Below are positions 42,073 through 49,311 of a stretch of DNA of 64,000 nt, piece by piece; positions within the stretch are counted from its first letter, which is position 1; each line of letters opens with the position of its first letter. A program made the position numbers and the translations under genes. The notes beneath the pieces are model-generated. The model was not told the origin of the DNA and searched no databases. It saw only the letters and a list, made by a program, of their open reading frames with translations. The stretch is taken from positions 248,322-312,321 of the forward strand of contig NZ_CP104202.1 of NCBI RefSeq assembly GCF_025244685.1, read 5' to 3'. The DNA is from Chlorobaculum sp. MV4-Y (GTDB lineage: Bacteria; Bacteroidota; Chlorobiia; Chlorobiales; Chlorobiaceae).

Positions 42073-42807
42073 TTAAAGTTCGAGAATTTTGTCCGACAGG
42101 ATCGACTTGATGAACGGGTGCTGCGAATCGTGCAGCTGTCCGGTCGGGCCGTCGAAGATGATTTTGCTCTGGTACAGCACGGCGACTTCGTCCGCGATGG
42201 CGAAGACGTCGTCAATGATGTGGGTCACGAACACCGCGCCGAGGTCGTTGCTTTTTTTGAGCGAGGCGATCAGGTTCAGGATTTTGCGCGAGCTGACCGG
42301 ATCGAGTCCGGCGGTCGGCTCGTCGAAGAGGATCATCTTTGGATTGAAAATCAGCGCCCGGCCAATCGCCACGCGCTTTTTCATGCCGCCGCTGAGGCTT
42401 TCAGGGAGTTGATCCTCGTAGCCTTCGAGTCCGGCAAAGCGGAGCTGCTCGACCACACGACGGTTTATCTCCTCATCGGGCAGGCGGAGGTTCTCGCGCA
42501 GGAAGAAACTCATGTTCTGGCTGATGGTCATCGAGTCGAAGAGTGCGTTGCCCTGAAAGACGATGCCCATTTTGCGCCGTATCGGGTAAAGGTCGGTCTC
42601 CTTGAGTGGAGTGATGTCCACCCCATCGACGAATACCTGCCCGCTGTTGGGCTTGATGAGGCCGAGCATGAGCTTGATGATCGTGCTCTTGCCGACGCCG
42701 CTGGGGCCAAGTATCGCCTTGATGGTGTTGTCCTGCACGGTCAGCGAAACCTTGTCGAGAATCACCTTTTCGCCGTATCTGAGTGTGACGTTCCGGAGTT
42801 CAATCAT
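42073..42807 (-). CDS. mlaF: MlaF-type ABC transporter ATPase
   Basis: The 244-residue ATPase drives the Mla phospholipid transporter. Walker A is GPSGVGKST, the ABC signature is LSGGMKKRVAIGRAL, and Walker B ends in MILFDEPTAGLDP. The gene lies one base after mlaE and 24 bases before mlaD. Confidence 0.95.
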   Translation of the reverse strand: MIELRNVTLRYGEKVILDKVSLTVQDNTIKAILGPSGVGKSTIIKLMLGLIKPNSGQVFVDGVDITPLKETDLYPIRRKMGIVFQGNALFDSMTISQNMSFFLRENLRLPDEEINRRVVEQLRFAGLEGYEDQLPESLSGGMKKRVAIGRALIFNPKMILFDEPTAGLDPVSSRKILNLIASLKKSNDLGAVFVTHIIDDVFAIADEVAVLYQSKIIFDGPTGQLHDSQHPFIKSILSDKILEL

Positions 42808-42808
42808 A

Positions 42809-43606
42809 TCAGTGCATAATGTCGAGCACGAGTTTCGAGACGTAGAAGTTGGCTACCAGCACCAGACCCGACGAAGCCACAATGCCCTTGATGGTCGATC
42901 GGCCTACACCCGCCGTGCCGCCTCGCGCCGAGAAGCCGTTGAAACTGCTGACCAGCGTGATGATGATGGCAAAGACCGGAGCCTTGAGGAAGCTGACGAC
43001 GAAATCTTTGGGCAGTAGCCTCGGGTAGATCGAATTCCAGAAGATACCGGGGTCGAGCTTGTGGTAGAACTGGGCGACAAGGGCACCGGTCTGCAATCCG
43101 GCGAAGTCGGAGAGGGCGATGAGTGGTACGAACATGATGAGCGCAGCCAACAGCCTCGGCATGACGAGTTTGGCGATAGGGTCGGTGCCAAAGGCGCGCA
43201 GGGCGTCGATCTGCTCGGAAATCTGCATTGCGCCAAGTTCCGCGCCGTTGCGCGATCCATAGCGCGCCGAAAGCATCAGGCCCATCAAGAGCGGTCCGAG
43301 CTCGCGCAGCACCGCGTTTGAGGTAGAGCGGCCAAGCATCGTTTTCGCGCCGAACTCTTCAAGCAGGTTGCCCACCTCCATCGACATCAGCGCTCCGATG
43401 GAGATCGAACTGACCAGCACGATCGGAATCGACTCGACGCCGCAGATCAGCGCTTGGTCGAGCACGTCACGCCAGTAGCGCTTTGCCTTGGGCAGAGTAG
43501 CAAAGGCCCGGAGAGCGAAATGAAAAAATTCCTGCATGGTCAGCACAAACTCCTTGAAGCGGAGCATCTTGCTTTCCAAGAGGTTACCGATGAGCGTTGC
43601 TGCCAT
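42809..43606 (-). CDS. mlaE: MlaE-type ABC transporter permease
   Basis: Membrane permease of the MlaFEDB-like lipid transporter, 265 residues. It has about five spans and the family segments RELGPLLMGLMLSARYGSRN, GAELGAMQISEQIDALRAFG and GGTAGVGRSTIKGIV. A later start at 43567 (MLRFKEFVLTM) is also possible. It is the first gene of mlaE-mlaF-mlaD-serine hydrolase. Confidence 0.94.
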   Translation of the reverse strand: MAATLIGNLLESKMLRFKEFVLTMQEFFHFALRAFATLPKAKRYWRDVLDQALICGVESIPIVLVSSISIGALMSMEVGNLLEEFGAKTMLGRSTSNAVLRELGPLLMGLMLSARYGSRNGAELGAMQISEQIDALRAFGTDPIAKLVMPRLLAALIMFVPLIALSDFAGLQTGALVAQFYHKLDPGIFWNSIYPRLLPKDFVVSFLKAPVFAIIITLVSSFNGFSARGGTAGVGRSTIKGIVASSGLVLVANFYVSKLVLDIMH

Positions 43607-43704
43607 AATTACAGGGTCAATTCATCAAAAAAACGCAGTGCATGGCGTCCCGGTGCAAGTATATGAAAACCTGACCGAATCTTCAGCCAAAGGGCGGAAA
43701 AATC

Positions 43705-44571
43705 TCACTCTTTGGCTGCCGGGGCAAGCCGGCTTTTCATTTTGGTCACCCATTCATAGGGGATCCATACCTGGCCGAAGTTGTCTTCGTGATCTTTCAG
43801 GCCGTGATAATCCGAGCCGCCCGAAAAGAGCAGGAAGTACTCGTTGGCAATTTCGCGGTAGTAGTTCTGGCGGTACGTGTCATGCGAAGGATGGATGATT
43901 TCGAGACCGTCCAGTCCGAAGGAGATGAGCTGCCGGAGGATTTCATCGGGCACGTTCTGCGCCGGATGGGCGAGGAACGACAGCCCGCCAGCTTCGTTGA
44001 TGAGGCGGATAACCTCTTCCGGATGCGTTTCGATGCTCTTGACGTAAGCTGGGCTGTGCGAGCCGAGGTACTTGCTGAAAGCTTCGCTGAAACTTTTGAC
44101 AAAGCCGCCATCCTGAAGCACCGCCGCGATGTGCGGACGCCCCACGCTGCCGTTCTGGGCCTTCATGATGATCTGTTCGATCTCGATTTTGACGCCCATC
44201 TTCGCCAGTTTCTGCACCATGCGTTCAGCCCGTTCCGTGCGGAGAAGGCGGCAGTGGTCAAGATAACGCTTCAGCTCGGATTGCTGATAGTCAAAAAAAT
44301 AACCCAGGATATGAATGTCATACCCTTTGTAGGCCGAGCTCATCTCTACACCGGGGATAAGCTCCAGACCCAATTCGAGTGCTAATGGCTTTGCTTGGTC
44401 TATACCCTTAACGGTATCATGATCGGTGATGCTGATGGCTTTCAGCCCGGCATAAACCGCCTTGCGCACGATCTCTTCTGGCGTGAACAGACCGTCCGAA
44501 CATTTGGTGTGTATGTGTAAATCTGCTTTATCAAAGCCATTATGCCCTACACCTGACGAGCTGTATGGCAT
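43705..44571 (-). CDS. PHP-domain phosphoesterase
   Basis: The 288-residue protein belongs to the TrpH/YciV group of PHP enzymes, which in E. coli is a 5'-3' exoribonuclease/3',5'-nucleotide phosphatase. Metal-binding motifs are ADLHIHTKCSDG, ITDHDTV, GVEMSS, LAHPAQ and GGSDYHG. I start it at 44571 (MPYSSSGVGHNGFDKADLHI); the extra open frame to 44640 is AT-rich and unlikely. The exact substrate here is unknown. A gap of about 240 bases with a perfect inverted repeat separates it from uppP. Confidence 0.88.
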   Translation of the reverse strand: MPYSSSGVGHNGFDKADLHIHTKCSDGLFTPEEIVRKAVYAGLKAISITDHDTVKGIDQAKPLALELGLELIPGVEMSSAYKGYDIHILGYFFDYQQSELKRYLDHCRLLRTERAERMVQKLAKMGVKIEIEQIIMKAQNGSVGRPHIAAVLQDGGFVKSFSEAFSKYLGSHSPAYVKSIETHPEEVIRLINEAGGLSFLAHPAQNVPDEILRQLISFGLDGLEIIHPSHDTYRQNYYREIANEYFLLFSGGSDYHGLKDHEDNFGQVWIPYEWVTKMKSRLAPAAKE

Positions 44572-44754
44572 GGCCAAAGTTTTGTTTAGTGTTTTTTTAA
44601 TCTGACTATATAATAAAATTTCCTTCTCTGTTGTACACAATTAACAATAATTTTTGTGGTAGAAAGTTGCAGTGCGGCAGACGGCGCCCTCTGCGCTATC
44701 GCGCACGTATCCGCCAGCGAGTCAGCTCCTCCAGGTGAGCACATCGTTTACGGG

Positions 44755-44793
44755 CGCAGATCAGACGGATTGAACAGCGCAGTCTGATCTGCG
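44755..44793. repeat. Perfect 12-base inverted repeat downstream of uppP
   Basis: CGCAGATCAGAC (44755-44766) and GTCTGATCTGCG (44782-44793) form a perfect stem with a 15-base spacer. It lies 22 bases past the uppP stop on the minus strand and upstream of the PHP gene. There is no T-tract, so it is not a standard terminator. It could be an RNA hairpin or a protein-binding site. Confidence 0.6.
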
Positions 44794-44814
44794 ACTGCCA
44801 GGCAGCCGCGCTTG

Positions 44815-45666
44815 TCACATGGGCAGCAGGTGGCCGGTGCCGAGCATGACGATGAGGCCGATGCCGACAATCAGGCGGTAGGCGATGAAGATACCGGTGG
44901 TGTGGCGCTTGAGGTAGTTGAGCAGAAAGGCGATGGAGAGGTAGCCGACAATGAAGGCGGCGATAGTTGCGACCACAAGGTTGATGATGTTGTGTGTCGA
45001 TAACATGATTTCGTGCCGGGTCTGGTACAGTTCGAGCATTCCGGCAGCGAAGACCGAAGGAAGTGAGAGCAGGAACGAGAAGCGCGCGGCGGTTTCTCGG
45101 TCGAGGTTGCGGAACAGCCCGCCGGTGATGGTGACGCCGGAGCGCGACGAACCGGGAATGAGCGCCGTCGCCTGGGCCAGTCCGATGATGATGGCGTCCG
45201 TCCAGCTGAGTTCATTGATCGATTTGCCTCTGCGCCCGTTGCGGGTGCGATTGGCGGTGTGTTTCTCGGCTACGACCAGCACAAGTGCCAAGCTGATCAT
45301 CGAGGCGGAGACGATGTAGAGCGAGCGCAGAACGGTTTCGATCTCGTGCTTGAACAAGAGGCCGAAGACGACGATCGGTATCGTGCCGACGGCGATCATC
45401 CAGCCCGTTCGTGCCTCGTCCGTTGCGAGTGGTCTGCCCTTGAAGATGCCGGAGATAACCGCCCCGCTGATCGAGACGATGTCCTTTGCAAAGTAGATCA
45501 TCACCGCCGCGAGCGTGCCGATCTGGATGATCGCCGTGAAAGCTGCACCCGGATCGCCCCATCCCATGAGGGCTGGTACGATGCGCAAGTGCGCCGAGCT
45601 GCTGATGGGCAGGAATTCGGTGAGACCTTGTACGATGCCGAGGATGATGGCCTGAAAGAGGTTCAT
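44815..45666 (-). CDS. uppP: Undecaprenyl-diphosphatase
   Basis: UppP (BacA) recycles the lipid carrier for cell-wall and O-antigen synthesis by removing one phosphate, and gives bacitracin tolerance. The 283-residue membrane protein begins MNLFQAIILGIVQGLTEFLP. It has the active-site motifs LPISSSAHL and LIPGSSRSGVTITGGL. A longer frame to 45753 overlaps rdgB and is rejected. It is in an operon with rdgB and pdxJ. Confidence 0.95.
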   Translation of the reverse strand: MNLFQAIILGIVQGLTEFLPISSSAHLRIVPALMGWGDPGAAFTAIIQIGTLAAVMIYFAKDIVSISGAVISGIFKGRPLATDEARTGWMIAVGTIPIVVFGLLFKHEIETVLRSLYIVSASMISLALVLVVAEKHTANRTRNGRRGKSINELSWTDAIIIGLAQATALIPGSSRSGVTITGGLFRNLDRETAARFSFLLSLPSVFAAGMLELYQTRHEIMLSTHNIINLVVATIAAFIVGYLSIAFLLNYLKRHTTGIFIAYRLIVGIGLIVMLGTGHLLPM

Positions 45667-45685
45667 TGGATGGTTGTGACTTCGG

Positions 45686-46366
45686 TTATTTGATTCCGCA
45701 TTGTGAAAGGGCCTCGCCGATGCGCTTTGCTGCTGCCATGACAGCGCGGCCACGGTGGCTGATGGCGTTTTTCTCGTCGATGGTGAGCTGGGCGAAGGTG
45801 CGCTCCATCCCCTCCGGCGCGAAGACCGGGTCGTAACCGAAGCCTCCGTCCCCCTGCGGCTCTGTGGTGATGACGCCGTCGATGTGCCCGTCGGTGGTTT
45901 CGTCGAAGAGCATCGCGCCGCCCTCCGTCACGGGCAGACGCCCCTTCATGGCGATGACCGTCCGGAAGCGGGCCGTGCGATCGCTTTTGCCTTGCATCGC
46001 CGAGAGCAGGTGGCGGACGTTGTCTTCGTAGGTTCTTGCGACGCCCTCCGGCACGGGCGCGTAGCGAGCGGAGTAAACGCCGGGCGCGCCGCCGAGCGCG
46101 TCAACTTCGAGGCCGGTGTCGTCGGCCAGCGCGATGAACCAGTCGAGGCGCGGCGCGACCAGCTCGAAGATCGCGTCCGCCTTGAGCCGGGCGTTGTCTT
46201 CGAGGGTCGGCTCGGTCTCCTCCACGTCGATGTCAAGTCCAAGATCTTGGAGCGAGCGGACGCTGATGCCGGAGGCCAGGCCTTCGAGCACGGGCTTCAG
46301 CTCGCGAACCTTGTCCTTGTTGCCGGTGGCGAGGACGATGGTGATGTCGGGATGTTTCGGTTCCAT
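45686..46366 (-). CDS. rdgB: RdgB/HAM1 non-canonical purine NTP pyrophosphatase
   Basis: It removes dITP, dXTP and ITP from the nucleotide pool. The 226-residue protein starts at MEPKHPDITIVLATGNKDKV. It has the family segments ETEPTLEDNARLKA, ADDTGLEVDALGGAPGVYSA, GFGYDPVF and KNAISHRGRA. The start at 46366 lies four bases after the pdxJ stop. The longer open frame to 46525 runs antisense-free through pdxJ and is rejected. Confidence 0.95.
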   Translation of the reverse strand: MEPKHPDITIVLATGNKDKVRELKPVLEGLASGISVRSLQDLGLDIDVEETEPTLEDNARLKADAIFELVAPRLDWFIALADDTGLEVDALGGAPGVYSARYAPVPEGVARTYEDNVRHLLSAMQGKSDRTARFRTVIAMKGRLPVTEGGAMLFDETTDGHIDGVITTEPQGDGGFGYDPVFAPEGMERTFAQLTIDEKNAISHRGRAVMAAAKRIGEALSQCGIK

Positions 46367-46370
46367 AGCG

Positions 46371-47084
46371 TTATCGGCGGATGAGGTCGAGAATTTCCTG
46401 TATGGCTGCCGGAAGCCCGATGAGCACGGCGCGAGAGATGATGGCGTGGCCGATGCTGACCTCCTCGATGTCGTGCAGCTCCCTGAATGGCGCGATGTTG
46501 AGGACGCTGAGGCCGTGCCCCGCAACCACGGTCAGCCCCATTTCGCGGGCGATGCGCGCCGACTTGCGGATGCGTTCCAGCTCATATGCCGTCTGTTCGT
46601 CGCTGGTGCAGAGCGAGTAGGTGCCGGTGTGAAACTCGACGATGTTCGCTCCGGCTTTGGAGGCAAGTGCGATCGACTCCTCTTCCGGCTCGATAAAGAC
46701 GCTGACGCCGATCTCCTTGTCGCGCAACGGCTTGACGAATTCAGTCAGACGAATGAAGTGTTTCTGGATGGCGAATCCGCCCTCGGTGGTCAGCTCCTCA
46801 CGCTTCTCCGGCACGAGTGTGACGAGGTCGGGTTTGACCGACAGCGCGATGCGCTGCATCTCGTCGGTCATGGCCATTTCGAGGTCGAGCTTGGTGGTAA
46901 TCTCCTCCCTCAGCCGCGCGAGGTCGTTGTCCTTGATGTGGCGGCGGTCTTCGCGCAAATGGCAAACGATGCCCGCCGCGCCGTACTTTTCGGCGAGCAG
47001 GGCGGCTTCGACGGGATCGGGATGTCCTTCATTTCGTGCGTTACGCAGCGTGGCGATATGGTCAATATTGACGGCAAGTCTCAT
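46371..47084 (-). CDS. pdxJ: Pyridoxine 5'-phosphate synthase
   Basis: PdxJ condenses aminoacetone phosphate and deoxyxylulose 5-phosphate to vitamin B6 phosphate. Deoxyxylulose phosphate comes from Dxs (52900-54834 in this window). The 237-residue protein begins [20 protein letters not shown]. It shows [27 protein letters not shown] and AGHGLSVLN. It is the first gene of the pdxJ-rdgB-uppP operon. Confidence 0.96.
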   Translation of the reverse strand: MRLAVNIDHIATLRNARNEGHPDPVEAALLAEKYGAAGIVCHLREDRRHIKDNDLARLREEITTKLDLEMAMTDEMQRIALSVKPDLVTLVPEKREELTTEGGFAIQKHFIRLTEFVKPLRDKEIGVSVFIEPEEESIALASKAGANIVEFHTGTYSLCTSDEQTAYELERIRKSARIAREMGLTVVAGHGLSVLNIAPFRELHDIEEVSIGHAIISRAVLIGLPAAIQEILDLIRR

Positions 47085-47294
47085 GTTCGTAGTCTCTTAT
47101 GCGATGTTCATGCTTGGGGAATTGTCCCGGTGAGTTGAGAAGATAGATAAAACAAAAGAAACAAAACGTAAAATCAGCGGCAGGAAGGTGGATGGAGGCG
47201 CGGCTGTATTCGGATGCTTGCTTCGGGAACTTGGCGGTGATGCGGTAGCGTTATAACTTTGTATTGACGAAATTACAACCTTACCAAAGCAGCC

Positions 47295-47522
47295 ATGATC
47301 AAGCAACTCACAAAACACGGCAACAGCATGGCGATGGTTATCGAAAAACCGATTCTCGAACTGATCGGCGCCGATGCCGACACTCCGTTTGAAATCACGA
47401 CCGACGGCCAGGCGCTCATTCTCACGCCGCTGAAAAATCCAGAAGGGAGCGCGGCGTTCGGCGTGGCGCTTGAAAAGGTGAATACCCGCTATGCCAGGGC
47501 GTTGAAAAAACTTGCGGAGTGA
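47295..47522 (+). CDS. AbrB/MazE-type antitoxin
   Basis: A 75-residue protein with a SpoVT/AbrB-like DNA-binding N-terminus (MIKQLTKHGNSMAMVIEKPI, then FEITTDGQALILTPL) and a basic C-terminal tail that would wrap the toxin. Its stop overlaps the Doc start by one base, the usual arrangement for antitoxin-toxin pairs with translational coupling. It probably represses its own promoter in the AT-rich region just upstream (about 47245-47290). Confidence 0.87.
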   Translation: MIKQLTKHGNSMAMVIEKPILELIGADADTPFEITTDGQALILTPLKNPEGSAAFGVALEKVNTRYARALKKLAE

Positions 47523-47905
47523 TGAGATTTCTGGAGCTTCACGAGGTTCTGCACATCCACCACGATCAGATCACCCGTTATGGCGGAACTCTCGGCGTTC
47601 GGGATATGGGCCTGCTCACCTCGGCGATTGCCATGCCGACAGCGACATTCAAGGGCGATTTTCTGCACACCGACATCCACGAAATGGCTGCGGCGTACCT
47701 TTTTCACTTGGTGAGGAGTTGCCCGTTTCTCGACGGAAACAAACGGGTCGGCGCGGTGTCAGCCATCGTTTTTCTCGCGTTGAACGGCTATGATTTTGAA
47801 GCGCCGGAAGACGATCTCGTTGAAATGGTTTGCGGTGTCGCCCGAAGCGAGCTGGAAAAAACTGATGTTGCTTTGTTTATGAGAATGTGGAGTGGAAAAC
47901 GGTGA
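47522..47905 (+). CDS. doc: Doc/Fic-family toxin
   Basis: Death-on-curing toxins phosphorylate EF-Tu and stop translation. The 127-residue product has the Doc fold, with HEVLHIHHDQITRYGGTLGV at the start and HEMAAAYLFHL before the active site. The Fic loop reads CPFLDGNKRVG. The first residue, Cys67, sits where the catalytic His is expected (H-x-F-x-D-G/A-N-K-R), while the nucleotide-binding part is intact. It may therefore be less active or use another residue. Partner antitoxin directly upstream. Confidence 0.87.
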   Translation: MRFLELHEVLHIHHDQITRYGGTLGVRDMGLLTSAIAMPTATFKGDFLHTDIHEMAAAYLFHLVRSCPFLDGNKRVGAVSAIVFLALNGYDFEAPEDDLVEMVCGVARSELEKTDVALFMRMWSGKR

Positions 47906-47967
47906 GTGTAGATAATCGTCTCCATTGTGGAAACAGAAGATTTAGACTCGTTTCTTTAGGAGCCATG

Positions 47968-48383
47968 TTAAGAACGTTTAGCTTCAATGGGATCAGCTTC
48001 TGCAGAAAAACGGCCGCGAAGTTTGAGCGTGGCTTCAACTGCGCGAATAGCCGCCCATAATATTATTAGTGAGAGAAAAATGTTGTTGCCTCCGCCCAAG
48101 TTTGCCCCTGCTTTATTGGCAAAAGTGACGCCAGCTGCAACAGAGGCGAGTATTAGCAAAATAACAGCGGCAGCTCGACTGTTATAACGGCGCAAAAAGA
48201 AACCACCGACAGCATAAATGACAGCGTCGAAAATGATGAAAAACCCAAGAAAGAAAGATAAAACTATTTGAAGAGCTGCGACAAAAAGAACCCCATCGAT
48301 GTGTCTTTGACTACTTTAAGAGCATCGTCACGTGATTCAATTTTTGCAAACAACCCCTTCTTTTTCTCTTTTGATTTAGACAT
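47968..48383 (-). CDS. Small multi-span membrane protein, hidden by a frameshift
   Basis: The gene is visible only after one added base in the 5-A run at 48283-48287 (plus strand). The ATG at 48383 then leads through MSKSKEKKKGLFAKIES and DTSMGFFFVAALQIVLSFFL into the lower frame, which ends at 47968. The corrected product has about 138 residues: a charged N-terminus, three or four hydrophobic spans, the glycine-rich loop NKAGANLGGGNN and a charged tail. I do not recognise a family. It overlaps the end of the upstream HEPN-like gene by 8 bases, so the two are translated together. Confidence 0.65.
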
Positions 48384-48930
48384 AAAAAGTTTTATCAATT
48401 TTTGTGATTGTATTTATTGCTTTATGAATAAGATCTTCAAATTTTTCTTTTTGGTTTTCTTTATAAAAAAATATTCCAATAGCTTTTTCTGGGGTTATAG
48501 AAATAGCATCTAAAGCCTCTTTGCAGCATCTAAGGGCAGATTCAATATGAATGCTAAAACTATCAGTGTTGAAATGGACGAGGTGGTTTCTTGTATTGTT
48601 TAGCCATTCGATATTTCTGCGATTTATGCTTTGATTATTTGAGAACACCTTGTCGAATAAATCCATAAAATAATCGAGTTTAGTGTTCGGTAATTCGCCA
48701 TTATTGCTGTATGCTTCCAACCATTTTTTTCGATACTTTTCATTCCATGTTTGAAAGCTATTTCCTCCATGAAGGTTTATGCACATATATGCTTGTAATG
48801 CATTGTGAATAGATATTATGGCGTATTTCCAAGACAGGGGGTTCTCTTGAACCCGTTCAATGCAAGTGCAGAATTCAATTAATGACGCTTGCCCATCCGT
48901 GAGCCTATCAAAGTTTACGTAGTAATCCAT
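48376..48930 (-). CDS. HEPN-like protein, possible RNase
   Basis: A 184-residue, mostly helical protein with the R-x4-H motif RNHLVH (R114, H119) inside WLNNTRNHLVHFNTDSFSIH. This is the signature of HEPN domains, many of which are RNases in toxin-antitoxin, abortive-infection and CRISPR systems. The gene is clearly more AT-rich than the surrounding chromosome, which suggests horizontal transfer. It overlaps a small membrane-protein gene downstream and lies beside an AbrB-Doc pair on the opposite strand. Family membership is based on the motif and helical pattern, so function is inference. Confidence 0.65.
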   Translation of the reverse strand: MDYYVNFDRLTDGQASLIEFCTCIERVQENPLSWKYAIISIHNALQAYMCINLHGGNSFQTWNEKYRKKWLEAYSNNGELPNTKLDYFMDLFDKVFSNNQSINRRNIEWLNNTRNHLVHFNTDSFSIHIESALRCCKEALDAISITPEKAIGIFFYKENQKEKFEDLIHKAINTITKIDKTFYV

Positions 48931-49311
48931 TTTTAGACTCTAAATTGTATGGTTTTTGCATAAGACGCCAAAACATTGCTGTATGTCATTTACAATCCTA
49001 TAGCTTCGCTACAACACTATTGAGCTAAGTCGAACAGAGCAACAACCTCCATGCTTTACCGCGCTCAATCACGGCACCAGTCCATTCAGCAAAAGTTTTT
49101 TTCCACAAATGTAGTGTTTCAGCAGAAAAAAGCTCGCACTTTCCGCCCATCTGAGCACAACAGACCACAGATTTTTCTGGATCGATCGAGTCGCTCGTCA
49201 CCTGTCACGACATTCCACACCCATCCCCCCAACAAAATCCCTCGTCCTCAGCTTTTTCAGGATTATCTTTTATCTTGGCGGCCAGAAGCGTGAACGAAGT
49301 GAAACAGTGTT
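48931..49311. other. Intergenic region HEPN gene / mutS2
   Basis: About 380 bases between divergent genes. It must hold the promoters of both mutS2 and the HEPN-like operon. The stretch 49050-49290 has an open frame, but its composition (many Arg, Ser, Pro, His) is not protein-like. No repeat, tRNA or attachment site was recognised. Confidence 0.4.
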
